A DNA stretch of 53,516 nucleotides from Acidiferrobacteraceae bacterium (GTDB lineage Bacteria > Pseudomonadota > Gammaproteobacteria > Arenicellales > UBA868). Both the position numbers and the translations under genes were made by a program. Position 1 is the stretch's first letter, and every line of letters starts with the position of its first letter. Below, piece by piece: positions 25,686 through 36,503 of the stretch. The notes under the pieces are model-generated. The model did not search any database. It worked only from the letters and a program-made list of their open reading frames with translations, and had not been told where the DNA came from. The stretch lies in assembly GCA_002726415.1 (NCBI GenBank), contig PBSU01000006.1, forward strand, positions 1-53,516. The letters run 5' to 3'.

Positions 25686-26825
25686 TCAATGAGACAGTTC
25701 TGAAATAAGGGCCCGCAGAAACTGCTCCCCCGAGTTAATCTCCGATAGGTCGATATATTCATCAGGCTGATGTGCCTGGTCGATTGACCCAGGGCCGCAT
25801 AACACTGACGGGAACCCAGCACCCTGGTAGTGCCCCGCTTCCGCACCGTAAGCGACCCGGGTGGTATCCAGCCTACCCGTCAACGCCTGCACCAAATTCA
25901 GTACCGATGACTCGGATTCATCAAAAGCGGGGGAGCGTGCAAAAACCTGAGTATCAATACCGCACGCAGCGTGACGGGCATGCATACCGGGTAACACCTC
26001 TTCGCGACAGAAACGTTCGAAACCATCAATCAGCACCTGAGGATCCTCCCCGGGAATATTTCTGATGTCCCAGGTGAACTCGCATTCGCCGGAAATAATA
26101 TTCAACGCAGTGCCGCCACGGATTACGCCCACGTGGACGGTAGTGAAGTGAGGCTCAAAGCCATTTCCCATTGGCGTTGTGGCTGCGAGGCCATCAGCCA
26201 CCGACTCCAGGTGACTGACCAGTCGTGCGGCGGTCATCACAGCACTGACACCACGGTGGGTCTGGCTGGAATGCGCCTGGTAACCTCGAACGGTCGTGCG
26301 CAATGCCACGATGCCCTTGTGGCCAGTTACCGCACCCATGGTCGTCGGTTCACCCACAATCACCCCCTGCGGTTGAGGAAGTTCACGCCGAATCACCTCG
26401 ATCATATCCGGCGCCCCCAGGCACCCGACTTCCTCGTCATATGACAGCGCCAGATGCACAGGTCGTCGCAGTTGCTTCATTTGTGGGATCAGGGCGAGCG
26501 CAATACCAATAAATCCCTTCATGTCGCAACTGCCCCGTCCGTACAGGCGATCAGCCCGACGTTGCAGGACAAAGGGATCACTACTCCAGTCTTGCCCGTC
26601 GACCGGAACGACATCGGTATGACCAGAGAGCACGATCCCGCCTTCTATCATGGGTCCGACGGTAGCAATCAGATTCGATTTTTTTCCATCAGCGCTGGGT
26701 ACCCGCCGCGAATCGATGCCCTGATCGTAAAGCAGATTCTGGACGAAATCGATCAGCGGCAGGTTGCTGTCTCGAGAGACCGTGTTAAACCCGACCAGTT
26801 TTTCGATCATCGTGATACTGTCCAT
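25686..26825 (-). CDS. argE: Acetylornithine deacetylase
   Basis: The 379-residue M20-family zinc amidohydrolase removes acetyl from N-acetylornithine in arginine synthesis. Motifs in order: VLSGHTDVVPVDGQDW (first zinc His), GRGSCDMKGFIGIAL (bridging Asp), SYDEEVGCLGA (catalytic Glu), GEPTTM, and SIDQAHQPDEYIDLSE with the last zinc His. The opening MDSITMIEKLVGFNTVSRDSN is ArgE-like. Other arg genes are absent. ODC-like and ArgE both concern ornithine but are 20 kb apart. Confidence 0.92.
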   Translation of the reverse strand: MDSITMIEKLVGFNTVSRDSNLPLIDFVQNLLYDQGIDSRRVPSADGKKSNLIATVGPMIEGGIVLSGHTDVVPVDGQDWSSDPFVLQRRADRLYGRGSCDMKGFIGIALALIPQMKQLRRPVHLALSYDEEVGCLGAPDMIEVIRRELPQPQGVIVGEPTTMGAVTGHKGIVALRTTVRGYQAHSSQTHRGVSAVMTAARLVSHLESVADGLAATTPMGNGFEPHFTTVHVGVIRGGTALNIISGECEFTWDIRNIPGEDPQVLIDGFERFCREEVLPGMHARHAACGIDTQVFARSPAFDESESSVLNLVQALTGRLDTTRVAYGAEAGHYQGAGFPSVLCGPGSIDQAHQPDEYIDLSEINSGEQFLRALISELSH

Positions 26826-26968
26826 AAGGCATTAGTCTATTCCGAACGCGCCAGATTATGAAATTGGGGCGACCCGCAGGGCACGCAGATTTGGCGGAAA
26901 CCCTTGATTGCGGTAGCCTTGGCGCCCCTCCAGTTCAATCCACGGGCCCGGGAGCCCTGTATACCAAA

Positions 26969-27823
26969 ATGAAGCTACAGAATATCGGCGTGATCGGCGC
27001 TGGCACTATGGGTAATGGGATTGCACAAACGTGTGCAATCCGAGGCTATAAAGTCATCATGCATGATGTATCCGAAAGCCGCGTGAATAAAGGCTCGGAT
27101 ATGCTGGAAAACAGTCTCGGCCGACTGGTGAAAAAAGAAAAAATCTCCCAGGACGATTGCGACCAGGCGCTCGCTCGAATTGAGACTACGACCGATATCG
27201 GCGCCATGGTCGACTCTGATCTGGTGGTTGAGGCCGCGAGTGAGAATATGGAGGTCAAACTGCAGATTTTTTCCCAATTGCATGAGACCTGTGGCGAACA
27301 CGCGATTCTCGCCTCCAACACCTCTTCCCTCTCGCTAACGCGTATCGCCGCCGCCAGTGGCCGGCCCGACCGGGTTATTGGTATGCATTTCTTTAACCCA
27401 GTCCCCCTCATGGCCTTGGTCGAAGTTATTCGGGCTCTGCAGACCTCAGACAAGACCTACGACGCTGTAGAAACTTTGGCTCGGGATTTAGGTAAGACAC
27501 CGGTCAGTGTCAAGGATAGTCCCGGGTTTGTCGTTAACCGGATGCTGGTACCGATGATCAACGAAGCCGCGTTTATCTTGTATGAGGGTCTCGCCCAAGC
27601 CGAGGATATCGATGCTGCCATGAAGCTCGGCGCGGCACACCCTATGGGGCCGCTGACCCTGGCCGATATGATCGGCCTGGATGTTTGTCTGTGGGTGATG
27701 GATGTTTTGCATCAGGAGTTTGGTGACTCCAAATTCCGCCCGTGCCCCCTGCTGAAACAAATGGTCGACGCGGGTTATCTGGGACGCAAGAGTGGCCGGG
27801 GCTTTTATGATTACAGCGGATAA
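26969..27823 (+). CDS. 3-hydroxybutyryl-CoA / 3-hydroxyacyl-CoA dehydrogenase
   Basis: The 284-residue protein oxidises (S)-3-hydroxyacyl-CoA with NAD+. Its N-terminal Rossmann motif [17 protein letters not shown] is followed by [21 protein letters not shown], the catalytic H-x(n)-E segment [15 protein letters not shown], and a C-terminal helical domain with [15 protein letters not shown] and [12 protein letters not shown]. The open frame starts at 26858, but homology begins at KLQNIGVIG, so ATG 26969 is chosen. It lies just before a HyuA-like gene on the same strand. It could serve butanoate, PHB or beta-oxidation. Confidence 0.9.
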   Translation: MKLQNIGVIGAGTMGNGIAQTCAIRGYKVIMHDVSESRVNKGSDMLENSLGRLVKKEKISQDDCDQALARIETTTDIGAMVDSDLVVEAASENMEVKLQIFSQLHETCGEHAILASNTSSLSLTRIAAASGRPDRVIGMHFFNPVPLMALVEVIRALQTSDKTYDAVETLARDLGKTPVSVKDSPGFVVNRMLVPMINEAAFILYEGLAQAEDIDAAMKLGAAHPMGPLTLADMIGLDVCLWVMDVLHQEFGDSKFRPCPLLKQMVDAGYLGRKSGRGFYDYSG

Positions 27824-27883
27824 AACCCGGATCAATTGATAGACTGGTGCAGGGCCGTTATCGATAACAAGATGGACGGGATA

Positions 27884-29968
27884 ATGCACCCCCTGCGACT
27901 AGGTATTGATACCGGCGGCACCTACACCGACGCGGTTCTGCTTGATGACCACGGTGCGGTTGTCAGTACCGCCAAGGCTTTAACCACACATCATCAACTC
28001 ACTGCCGGCATCCACGAAGCGTTAGGGCAACTTCCCAAAGAGCAGTTAGGCCAGAGCGCACTGGTCTCATTATCCACCACACTCGCCACCAATGCGGTTG
28101 TTGAGGGCCGCGGTACTCCGGTCTGTCTGCTGCTGGCAGGCTATACCCCTAAGCAGGTGGATCAAGCTCAACTCGAGCAGATTGTCCGGGGCGGAGGTTG
28201 CACGTTAATAACCGGCGGCCATGACGCGGGCGGTGCTGAGCGTGAAGTACTTGACCTGGCCAGAGCGCGCCAGGCCATCCTCGAACAACGCGACGAGGTC
28301 GCAGCATTTGGGGTCTCGAGCCTGTTCGGGGTGCGTAATCCAGAGCACGAACGCCGTCTGCGCAAACTGGTTAATTCGCTGACTGACAAACCTGTTACCT
28401 GTGGCCACGAATTAGCATCTCAATTGGACGCGCCGCGCCGCGCACTGACGGTGGCGTTAAACGCTTCCCTGATTCCCTACATAGATGAGTTGATCCGTGC
28501 GATTCAGACTATTCTGGGTGAGTATCGGATCAGCGCACCCTTGATGATGGTCAAGGGAGACGGTTCTCTGATTAGCGCAGAACTGGCGTTGTCCCGACCG
28601 GTCGAAACAATTCTCTCGGGGCCGGCAGCCAGTGTCATGGGTGCGACCCTGATGCATCGTCAGGACAACGCCATCATCGCCGACATGGGAGGCACCACCA
28701 CCGATATCGCGATCGTTACCCAGGGCCAGCCTGTCGTGAGCGCCAAGGCAACCGTGATCGGTGAATGGCGGCCCATGATTGAGGCAGTACGGGTTTTTTC
28801 CGTAGGACTGGGCGGGGATAGCGAAGCACGTTTCCAAGGGGGGGTTGGGCTAGCGATCGGACCCCGGCGTGTGATTCCGATGAGCCTGCTAGCACATCGG
28901 AATCCGGAAATACTGGCTATTTTGGAACAGCGCGTGACGGCACCCGCCAGCGCCCGCAGTAACCGTTTTGCTGTCCCGATCTTCGCCGAAGCCAGTCAAC
29001 GCAGAAAATTCTCCCAGATTGAGGAAAAAGCCTGGCAGCGCCTGAACGAGGGGCCCCTAGATCTCGAGGAGATTGCCGAGACCGACAGGGAACTGACCCG
29101 GGCGGTCGCGAGACTGGTTCGAGGCGGCGTCGCAATCTATAGCGGTTTTACCCCCACTGATGCCGCCCACGTGCTCGGCAAGGTTGATCATTGGTCGGTG
29201 CGCGCCGCTGAGCTCGCTGCCGTTATCTGGGCCCGACAGATGCGCCAAATCTATGGCTGGGGGCAATTCGACCTGGCCGATCCGGCGGCACCCAGTCAGG
29301 TCGTGCATGACTACGTGATCAAAGCCATCTGCCAGACCCTGGTATCGGCCTGCCTGGCAACCGATCCGCAGCAGCACAACCATGCAGAACGTGAGCGGAC
29401 AGCGCGATTATTCAGTGAATGGATAACCGGCTTCACCCCGATGGATGCTGGTCTGTTCTCGGTACAACTGGACCCAGAACGCACCCTGGTCGCGGTGGGT
29501 GCACCGGCTACCGTATATTATCCCGCTGTCGCTGAGCAGTTCAGAATCCCCCTTGCCCTGCCGGAACACGCCGCCGTTGCCAACGCCATTGGTGCCGTCG
29601 CCGGCAGCATCGTCCAACGCGTACAGATAACCGTGACCCAACCCATCCAGGGAATTTTTCGGGTGTTCCGGCCAGACGGCCCGGCCGACCATGCAAACCT
29701 GGAGCAGGCATTGTCAGATGCTGAATTCCAGGCCACGGCGCTCGCGCGAGTCCACGCGGCCAATGCTGGGGCGCAGGAGATCCGGACAAGCGTCGCGCGT
29801 GATCTCGATTCAGTAGATGACCCCGATTCTCCTGCGGTTGTCTTTTTTGAGGGGCGGATCACGGCCACTGCAACGGGTCGACCCGCTGTGGGGTCCGGAC
29901 CCGCTGCTTTGCCTGAAACCGCGACAAGCGTACAATCGCGCGCGGACCCGTCGAACCAGCAGAACTAA
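27884..29968 (+). CDS. Hydantoinase/oxoprolinase A-family protein (HyuA-like)
   Basis: About 694 residues contain the hydantoinase/oxoprolinase N-terminal domain (LGIDTGGTYTDAVLL, then SLSTTLATNAVVEGRG) and the hydantoinase A domain (SGPAASVMGA, IADMGGTTTDIAIV). These are the phosphate-binding motifs of the ASKHA fold, so the enzyme probably uses ATP to open a cyclic amide or activate a carbonyl. Such subunits normally work with a HyuB partner; none is encoded next to it. Start could be ATG 27872 or 27884, both without a strong ribosome site. The C-terminus is Ala/Ser-rich with no recognised domain. Confidence 0.85.
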   Translation: MHPLRLGIDTGGTYTDAVLLDDHGAVVSTAKALTTHHQLTAGIHEALGQLPKEQLGQSALVSLSTTLATNAVVEGRGTPVCLLLAGYTPKQVDQAQLEQIVRGGGCTLITGGHDAGGAEREVLDLARARQAILEQRDEVAAFGVSSLFGVRNPEHERRLRKLVNSLTDKPVTCGHELASQLDAPRRALTVALNASLIPYIDELIRAIQTILGEYRISAPLMMVKGDGSLISAELALSRPVETILSGPAASVMGATLMHRQDNAIIADMGGTTTDIAIVTQGQPVVSAKATVIGEWRPMIEAVRVFSVGLGGDSEARFQGGVGLAIGPRRVIPMSLLAHRNPEILAILEQRVTAPASARSNRFAVPIFAEASQRRKFSQIEEKAWQRLNEGPLDLEEIAETDRELTRAVARLVRGGVAIYSGFTPTDAAHVLGKVDHWSVRAAELAAVIWARQMRQIYGWGQFDLADPAAPSQVVHDYVIKAICQTLVSACLATDPQQHNHAERERTARLFSEWITGFTPMDAGLFSVQLDPERTLVAVGAPATVYYPAVAEQFRIPLALPEHAAVANAIGAVAGSIVQRVQITVTQPIQGIFRVFRPDGPADHANLEQALSDAEFQATALARVHAANAGAQEIRTSVARDLDSVDDPDSPAVVFFEGRITATATGRPAVGSGPAALPETATSVQSRADPSNQQN

Positions 29969-29981
29969 GCCGACAACGCCC

Positions 29982-30908
29982 ATGAATGCCAGTATCAAGA
30001 ACGGCTCGCGAAAAGACATAAACGACCGACCGCATATTTACTATGACGGGTACTGGATCCGTTACTATGCCCCACCCGCAGAAACGCTTTCCGCCAAGCG
30101 TGATTTGCTGCTGATGCTGACACGCCGGACTTTCCACCATACCGAATCTGGGATCAATACACCGGGAAACAAGGTGGAAAGCGCCCGCTCCTGTTACCAA
30201 GCTGAGCTGGACCCCGCACGCAAGCGTGTTAATGCCGCTATGCTCGCCGGTGCCTTATTCAATCGTGCTACAGATATTTTCACCAGCATCGTCAGTCTCG
30301 AAAGCAAAGGCATCGGGGTGAGTCCTGATAACGAGCTGATGCGCGAGTGTAGCGCGTGTTTTGAAGAGGCACTTGAGCTGGGCAAACAGGTGCGCCATCC
30401 GAGTGGGCATGAAGGTATCGACGAGCTCTGGGGTGAACCGTTTAAAGTGTTTACGCACTCGATCGCAGGTTACTACGCAAGCCGTTACGTCAAGATTTCT
30501 CAGACCATGAGGGCCATTGACGGAATTGCCAGTCGGATTGTGAAAGTCTTTGGACAGATGCCCAGTTTCCACGGGATCGGGAACACGGTACGCGAATTTG
30601 CTAAGGCTGGGCGGGTTGAGTGTGAGATGATGAAGAGTGACCCGGATTTTTTCAACAACTGGCCGGAATTTGTGACGCTGAAAGAGCAGATCAAGGCTTT
30701 CCGGCCGACTCCTCCGGCTGGCCTCAGCGCACTGGCCCGAATTCAACTGCAGCGTGGGTGCCGCCTACTCAGTGATGGTACTGATCTGATCTCCTATATG
30801 GCAGGGGTGCGCGTGCCCATGCCTAAAAGCAAGCAACAGTATCTTGAGACCCTGGATGACTTTGAGGTGGATTGCCGGGGAGTTGGGCTCAAGTCAGAGT
30901 CCGCTTAG
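29982..30908 (+). CDS. Hypothetical protein, 308 aa, unrecognised
   Basis: I do not recognise this protein. It is predicted to be soluble and mostly alpha-helical, with no signal peptide or membrane segment. Notable patches are IYYDGYWIRYYAPP near the N-terminus, ANAAMLAG-like AALLAGALF segments, SYRYVKISQTMRAIDG-like helices, and a C-terminal LSDGTDLISYMAGVRVP. The ATG at 29982 follows hyuA by 13 bp without an evident ribosome site. Its 3' end overlaps the convergent carboxylate-amine ligase gene by 20 bp. Codon use resembles its neighbours, so it is likely a real gene. Confidence 0.7.
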   Translation: MNASIKNGSRKDINDRPHIYYDGYWIRYYAPPAETLSAKRDLLLMLTRRTFHHTESGINTPGNKVESARSCYQAELDPARKRVNAAMLAGALFNRATDIFTSIVSLESKGIGVSPDNELMRECSACFEEALELGKQVRHPSGHEGIDELWGEPFKVFTHSIAGYYASRYVKISQTMRAIDGIASRIVKVFGQMPSFHGIGNTVREFAKAGRVECEMMKSDPDFFNNWPEFVTLKEQIKAFRPTPPAGLSALARIQLQRGCRLLSDGTDLISYMAGVRVPMPKSKQQYLETLDDFEVDCRGVGLKSESA

Positions 30909-32022
30909 TCTCGCTGATCAGCCAGTCTACAACTGTCACCAGCGCTGCTTCCCGACTAGCTCCGGCCTCGCGTTCACGGTAGAAGATCTCCAGTTGCCGC
31001 TGTGAACTACTGCCGCGAGAAAGAATCACCCGCGCGTGCGCTACTTCGTCCTGGCAATTGAAATACTCGGCATCCTCGGCAACCAGTTCCAACATTTCCT
31101 CAAGCAACTCGGCATAGGGAATTAAGGTGCCTCGGCCAAAATCCAGCAGTTCCGCGACACAGCCATAACGTTGCGCACGCCAGCGGTTTTCCGCGATCAA
31201 CATACGGGCATAGCGACGCCACCGCTGATTCTGAGCTCGCAATCGGTACAGCATCCGTAGCCAGCAACGATACAGTGCCGCCAGACAAACCGCGTCCTCC
31301 AATGATGTGCAGACATCCGTAACGCGAAGCTCAAGAGTCGGAAAACGGGCACTCGGGCGCAGGTCCCACCAGATCTTGGTGGCATCCTGAATAATACCTG
31401 CCCGCGACAAGATCTCCACATGGCGGTTGTACTCGGCAAAACTTTCAAACGCCTCAGGCAGGCCGGTGCGAGGCATCTCATCCCACACGGCAATCCGGTA
31501 GGACTGCAGACCCGTGTCCTGACCCTCCCAGAAAGGAGACGAACCGCTCAATGCCAGAAGATGCGGAATAACATATGCCATCTGATCGAGCAGATCCATC
31601 CGCAGTTCATCGTGCTCGATTCCCACATGGACGTGCATGCCGCAGATCATCAGTCGCCGGGCAACCTGCTGTAGATCCCTCTCAAGATCGTCGTAACGGC
31701 TCTTTGGTGTGTGTTCCAGGTCTTCTGGCCGCGCCCAGGGGTGAGTTGACGCCGCCACAAGCTCAAGACCGTAACCGGAAATCAATCTTGAGACCGACTG
31801 GCGCAGTGATGCCAGCTCTGCACGAACTTCGGCAATATCCTGACAAACCTTCGTCCCCACCTCCACCTGGCATTGCAGAAATTCCGGGCTGACCTGCTGT
31901 CCTAATTCAGCCGAGAGGTCGGACATCAGTCCCTGTGGGGCTTTTCGAATCAGGTCACGCGTTTGCCGATCCACCATGAGGTATTCCTCCTCCACCCCGA
32001 TCGAAAAACTGGGCGAGCGCAT
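30889..32022 (-). CDS. Carboxylate-amine ligase, GCS2/YbdK family
   Basis: The 377-residue protein matches the glutamate-cysteine ligase 2 family. Motifs are FSIGVEEEYLMVD, ECQVEV-like LQCQVEVGT, MHVHVGIE, and IWWDLRPSARFPTLELRVTD, which form the ATP/metal site. YbdK has weak gamma-glutamylcysteine ligase activity in E. coli, but its true substrates are uncertain. Because a standard gshA is present in this window, this gene is unlikely to be the glutathione enzyme. It starts one base inside the stop of the preceding N-formylglutamate amidohydrolase-like gene (TGATG), so the two are translationally coupled. Confidence 0.87.
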   Translation of the reverse strand: MRSPSFSIGVEEEYLMVDRQTRDLIRKAPQGLMSDLSAELGQQVSPEFLQCQVEVGTKVCQDIAEVRAELASLRQSVSRLISGYGLELVAASTHPWARPEDLEHTPKSRYDDLERDLQQVARRLMICGMHVHVGIEHDELRMDLLDQMAYVIPHLLALSGSSPFWEGQDTGLQSYRIAVWDEMPRTGLPEAFESFAEYNRHVEILSRAGIIQDATKIWWDLRPSARFPTLELRVTDVCTSLEDAVCLAALYRCWLRMLYRLRAQNQRWRRYARMLIAENRWRAQRYGCVAELLDFGRGTLIPYAELLEEMLELVAEDAEYFNCQDEVAHARVILSRGSSSQRQLEIFYREREAGASREAALVTVVDWLISETKRTLT

Positions 32023-32837
32023 CAGCCAGGCACCCGACGGTGGTAGAGGTCTGGTTGAGCAAGAATGGGGGCCAGATGCCCGGCGAGACATTCTGCCCAG
32101 GCTAATGCCCCGGATTCTGTCTGGATGAGATCCTGGCGAACCTCAATCAGGACATGCGGGAGACCAACAGCACCACCGTGGGTTTCAATCGTATAACCCA
32201 CTTGCTCTCGGGCATCGTAGGGTTGGTTATCGCCAACGCAAAGGTCGGAATCACGGCGCATACTATGCAATAGCGGTTGACTTATCCGTTGGTCATCCAC
32301 CCACAGGATCCCAACTTCCCACGGTCGGTTCTCACAACCCAACTGCGGAGTAAAGCTATGCACTGCGATGAGTGCCGGGGTTCCCTGAGTTGTGCGAATA
32401 TGTTCAACCTGGGCCGACACGGCGTTATGGTAAGGCACAAAAACCTCCTCGGTGCGGCAGGACCTTTGCGCCGTCGTCAGGTTTAAGTTCCCCGGTACCA
32501 AAGTGCCGTCAGCACTCGAGACGATCGAGGTGGAATCGCTGAGATGTCGGTTAAGATCAATCACCAGTCGCGAAAATCGTCCCAGTATCAGTGATCCTTG
32601 TAACAACCGCGCCAAGCGCCGAGCAAGCGTCTCACAGCCGATATCCAGCGCGATATGTTCGCCCAGAACTATCGGGTCGAGCCCCAGATCATTCAGCACC
32701 CGGGGTATAGTGTTTCGAGCATGGTCACATACCAGAAGCAACGGTGCCTGTGGATCAGGGTTATCGATCTCGTACGGTGGAGTCTCATCGATCGAAAGTA
32801 AAGTGGGTCTATCAGTATGGCCGCTTCTGGTATCCAA
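32022..32837 (-). CDS. N-formylglutamate amidohydrolase family protein
   Basis: The 271-residue product carries the FGase pattern: LLLVCDHARNTIP (zinc site), LGEHIALDIGCETLA, LILGRFSRLVIDLNR, VPYHN, ALIAVHSFTPQ, and the last block YTIETHGGAVGLPHVLIEVRQD. FGases hydrolyse N-formylglutamate in histidine breakdown, but the hut genes are absent here, so a related amide may be the substrate. The start is a TTG with AAGGA six bases upstream. It overlaps the YbdK-like ligase by one base, suggesting joint function in a gamma-glutamyl or formyl-amide pathway. Confidence 0.86.
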   Translation of the reverse strand: MDTRSGHTDRPTLLSIDETPPYEIDNPDPQAPLLLVCDHARNTIPRVLNDLGLDPIVLGEHIALDIGCETLARRLARLLQGSLILGRFSRLVIDLNRHLSDSTSIVSSADGTLVPGNLNLTTAQRSCRTEEVFVPYHNAVSAQVEHIRTTQGTPALIAVHSFTPQLGCENRPWEVGILWVDDQRISQPLLHSMRRDSDLCVGDNQPYDAREQVGYTIETHGGAVGLPHVLIEVRQDLIQTESGALAWAECLAGHLAPILAQPDLYHRRVPG

Positions 32838-32910
32838 GTTGCTTCCTTTTTCTTCTTAAACCCCGGTTCTGGGTTATGCTTATGCCAGGCACCGAGCTGA
32901 CTGACTCCGA

Positions 32911-33846
32911 GTGCATCATCAACCGGAATCCGTGAGCTTGCCCCGACCTGCCAAAGACTACGCGCTTTTGCTCCTGCTTGCCATCATGTGGAGCGGTTCT
33001 TTCGCCTTTATCAAGATCGGGGTTGCCACTATTGGACCGCTGGCGCTGACCAGCGCACGGCTGGGGATCGCTGCCGTCATTCTTTACGTCTGGCTCCGTA
33101 TTAATGGGCAACATCTACCTCGCGATCCCACCTCGGTGATGATTTTCGCATTCCTCGGCTTATTTGGGAACGCATTACCTTTCAGCCTGATCAGCTGGGG
33201 AGAAATACATATCGACAGTGGCCTGACTGCAGTCTTAATGGGTGTCATGCCAGTGACTACCGCCATATTAGCCCATCTTTTTATCCGGGATGAGCCTTTC
33301 ACCCGACGCACCGCTGCGGGCATTTTCGTCGGCTTTTGCGGCCTCGCGATACTGGTGGGGTCAGACGTGCTGGCCGGTCTGACGGCACCGGTACTGGCGC
33401 AATTGGCCGTGATCACCAGTGCGGTTTGCTACGGTGCCTCGGCAACCTTCACACGTTATTTCGGGGGGCACGCCAGTGGGATAGCCATGGCAGCCGGCGC
33501 CGTGCTGGCTGGCTTTTTATGGATGGTACCAGTGACCCTGCTGGTCGAACCACCCTGGGAGGCGCAGCCGGGATTAGGGGCCCTAGTCGCCATTGGCTAC
33601 CTGGGACTTGGGCCTACCGCGCTCGCGGCTCTGCTTTTTTTCTATCTGATTCCCCGCTTGGGCGCGAACACCTTCGCTCAGGTGAACTATGTGGTTCCAG
33701 TACTCGGTGCGCTATGGGGAGTGATCTTTCTGAGCGAATACGCCTCCTGGCGGCTGCTCAGCGCATTGGCCCTGGTATTGACCGCGGTTGCTATTGTCCG
33801 GGGCCCCTCGTCACAACGGCAACGCCAAGAACCCGGCCCAGATTAA
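32911..33846 (+). CDS. DMT-superfamily (EamA) permease
   Basis: The 311-residue inner-membrane protein shows ten hydrophobic segments in two EamA repeats. The first repeat starts [18 protein letters not shown] and the second [20 protein letters not shown]. Such permeases export amino acids, drugs or nucleotides, but the substrate is unknown. Start codon could be GTG at 32911 or GTG at 32932. Its 3' end overlaps the acnA stop by 4 bp on the other strand. It is divergent from the FGase-like gene. Confidence 0.85.
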   Translation: MHHQPESVSLPRPAKDYALLLLLAIMWSGSFAFIKIGVATIGPLALTSARLGIAAVILYVWLRINGQHLPRDPTSVMIFAFLGLFGNALPFSLISWGEIHIDSGLTAVLMGVMPVTTAILAHLFIRDEPFTRRTAAGIFVGFCGLAILVGSDVLAGLTAPVLAQLAVITSAVCYGASATFTRYFGGHASGIAMAAGAVLAGFLWMVPVTLLVEPPWEAQPGLGALVAIGYLGLGPTALAALLFFYLIPRLGANTFAQVNYVVPVLGALWGVIFLSEYASWRLLSALALVLTAVAIVRGPSSQRQRQEPGPD

Positions 33847-36503
33847 TCCAGTAGCTGGCGCACCATATAAGGCAAGATACCACCGTGACTGTAGTATTCC
33901 CATTCCTTGGGGGTATCGATACGTACCTGTGCGCTAAAGGCCTTCTCGCTGCCATCGGGGCGAGTCATGCACACTTTAACCTCACGATCGCCCACAACTG
34001 GTTGAGACAGGTCAAAGACTTCATCACCGTTAATACCCAGATCCATCGCATTCTCGCCGCTGGCAAACTGTAACGGCAACACCCCCATACCCACCAGGTT
34101 AGACCGATGAATACGTTCGAAGCTCTCGACCAGCACCGCTTTGACTCCGAGTAAAGCCGCACCTTTCGCTGCCCAGTCACGCGACGAGCCGGTGCCATAC
34201 TCCTTGCCGCCGATAACGAGCAGCGCACTTCCCTGGTCCGCGTAGCGCATAGCCGCGTCGTAGATCGTCATCTGCTCACCATCCGGATGAAATGTAGTCC
34301 AACCCCCCTCCGTACCGGGCGCCATAGCATTGCGAAGACGGATATTCGCGAATGTACCTCGCATCATCACCTCGTGATTACCTCGACGCGAGCCGTAGGA
34401 ATTGAAGTCGGACGGCGCAACGCCATGCTCACGAAGATAATGTCCCGCTGGGCTGTCAGCCTGGATTGCACCCGCCGGTGAGATATGATCAGTGGTAATG
34501 CTGTCACCCAGCAGTGCCAATACCCGTGCACCCTGAATCTGTGGGATACCACTTGGATCTCGACCCATCTGATCGAAATAGGGTGGCCGCCGGACATAGG
34601 TAGATTCTGTCTCCCACGCAAACCGGTTACCGGCACTGACCGGCACGGCACCCCAGCGATTGTCGCCACGAAATACATCCGCATAGCGTGAACGGAACAT
34701 ATCGCGGGTTACATGCGTAGCAACGGCCTGATTGATCTCCTCCTGCAAAGGCCAGAGTTCTTGCAAGGTGACCGGCTGGCCCTGTGAGTCCACACCCAGG
34801 GGGTCTGTTGCAAAGTCAATATCCACGGTACCGGTCAAGGCATAAGCCACGACCAACGGTGGCGAGGCGAGAAAATTCATGCGGACATCCGCATGCACCC
34901 GACCCTCAAAGTTGCGGTTACCAGACAGTACCGAGCACACGACGAGTTCCTCGCCCCGGACCGCTTCACTGACCGGCGTTGGCAAAGGCCCGGAATTGCC
35001 AATGCAGGTAGTGCAGCCGTAACCCACTACCGCAAACCCAATACTCTCAAGGTCATCGAGCAAACCCGCGGCCTGGAGATAGTCCGTGACCACCTGCGAG
35101 CCTGGCGCCAGTGACGTTTTGACCCAAGGCTTAACCGAAAGACCCCGCTTGCGCGCGTTTCGTGCCAGCAGGCCCGCCGCCATGATCACACCAGGATTCG
35201 AGGTATTGGTACAACTGGTAATCGCGGCGATAACTACCGCCAGATCATGCAATTCTGTGACTTCCCCTTCCAGGGTCAAACTACAGGAACGCGATTCCCC
35301 ACTGGGACGCAGACCCGGGAGCGCGCTCCGGATCGCGGGCTTTGCATCCGTTAATGCGATTCGGTCCTGGGGTCGTTTTGGTCCTGCGATACTCGCTGCC
35401 ACCTCACTGAGATCGAGACTCGCTGTCTCGCTGTACTGCGCTGGAACCGTACTGCTGTCACGAAACAACCCCTGGCGCCGACTGTAGGCCTCAACCAACG
35501 CGATCTCTTCGTCGGAACGACCGGTAAGACGCAGATATTCCAGCGTTTCCTGATCAACCGGAAAAAACCCGCAAGTCGCGCCATACTCGGGCGCCATATT
35601 GGCAATGGTGGCCTTGTCAGCCAAGGACAGATGATCCAGGCCATCTCCATAGAACTCGACGAACTTACCTACCACTCCCTGGCGGCGCAGCATCTCAACG
35701 ACATTAAGGACAAGATCGGTCGCGGTCGCACCCTCCGGTAGCGTGCCAGTCAGTTCAAATCCAACTACATCCGGTATCAGCATCGTGACAGCCTGCCCAA
35801 GCATTGCTGCCTCGGCCTCGATGCCTCCTACCCCCCAACCAAGGACACCCAAGCCATTAACCATCGTGGTATGCGAATCTGTTCCCACCACGGTGTCTGG
35901 GTAGGCCACTTGTTCGACACCTGCCTCGCGGCTGAACACAACGCTGGCGAGATATTCGATATTGACCTGATGCACGATCCCGGTCGCGGGCGGCACAACA
36001 CGGAAATTACTGAAGGCATTCTGACCCCAGCGCAGAAAAGCATAGCGTTCACCGTTTCGCGCGTACTCCAACTCAGCATTATCCTGGAGCGCACGGGTCG
36101 TGCCGAAATGATCCACCATGACAGAGTGGTCGATCACCAGATCTGCCGGCGATAGAGGATTAACCCGCTCAGGATCCCCGCCGAGCGCCGCTACCGCTTC
36201 CCGCATGGCCGCCAGATCGACAACCGCTGGCACACCGGTGAAGTCCTGCATGAGTACCCGGGCCGGGGTAAAAGCGATTTCGGTTGCTCCGGGGCGGCCC
36301 GGGTGCCAGGTTGCCAAAGCTTCGATATCTGCCGAGTTCACGTTGATGCCGTCTTCGGTACGCAACAAGTTTTCCAGCAGGACCTTAAGTGTCACCGGCA
36401 ACTTCGAAAGATCAAACCGGTCGTTCAGGGCATCCAGGGCGAAAATCTGGTAACGCCTGCCGTTGACATCCAGCGAGGCCTTGGAATTAAACGAATTTTT
36501 CAT
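33843..36503 (-). CDS. acnA: Aconitate hydratase A
   Basis: The 886-residue TCA enzyme interconverts citrate and isocitrate through a 4Fe-4S cluster. Ligand and active-site motifs are visible: [26 protein letters not shown], and [14 protein letters not shown], with a C-terminal swivel domain [16 protein letters not shown] and [10 protein letters not shown]. It belongs to the IRP/AcnA class. ATG at 36503 is preceded by AAGGAG at good spacing. It is monocistronic by context: DMT permease converges on one side and ligA lies 126 bp before it. Confidence 0.96.
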   Translation of the reverse strand: MKNSFNSKASLDVNGRRYQIFALDALNDRFDLSKLPVTLKVLLENLLRTEDGINVNSADIEALATWHPGRPGATEIAFTPARVLMQDFTGVPAVVDLAAMREAVAALGGDPERVNPLSPADLVIDHSVMVDHFGTTRALQDNAELEYARNGERYAFLRWGQNAFSNFRVVPPATGIVHQVNIEYLASVVFSREAGVEQVAYPDTVVGTDSHTTMVNGLGVLGWGVGGIEAEAAMLGQAVTMLIPDVVGFELTGTLPEGATATDLVLNVVEMLRRQGVVGKFVEFYGDGLDHLSLADKATIANMAPEYGATCGFFPVDQETLEYLRLTGRSDEEIALVEAYSRRQGLFRDSSTVPAQYSETASLDLSEVAASIAGPKRPQDRIALTDAKPAIRSALPGLRPSGESRSCSLTLEGEVTELHDLAVVIAAITSCTNTSNPGVIMAAGLLARNARKRGLSVKPWVKTSLAPGSQVVTDYLQAAGLLDDLESIGFAVVGYGCTTCIGNSGPLPTPVSEAVRGEELVVCSVLSGNRNFEGRVHADVRMNFLASPPLVVAYALTGTVDIDFATDPLGVDSQGQPVTLQELWPLQEEINQAVATHVTRDMFRSRYADVFRGDNRWGAVPVSAGNRFAWETESTYVRRPPYFDQMGRDPSGIPQIQGARVLALLGDSITTDHISPAGAIQADSPAGHYLREHGVAPSDFNSYGSRRGNHEVMMRGTFANIRLRNAMAPGTEGGWTTFHPDGEQMTIYDAAMRYADQGSALLVIGGKEYGTGSSRDWAAKGAALLGVKAVLVESFERIHRSNLVGMGVLPLQFASGENAMDLGINGDEVFDLSQPVVGDREVKVCMTRPDGSEKAFSAQVRIDTPKEWEYYSHGGILPYMVRQLLD

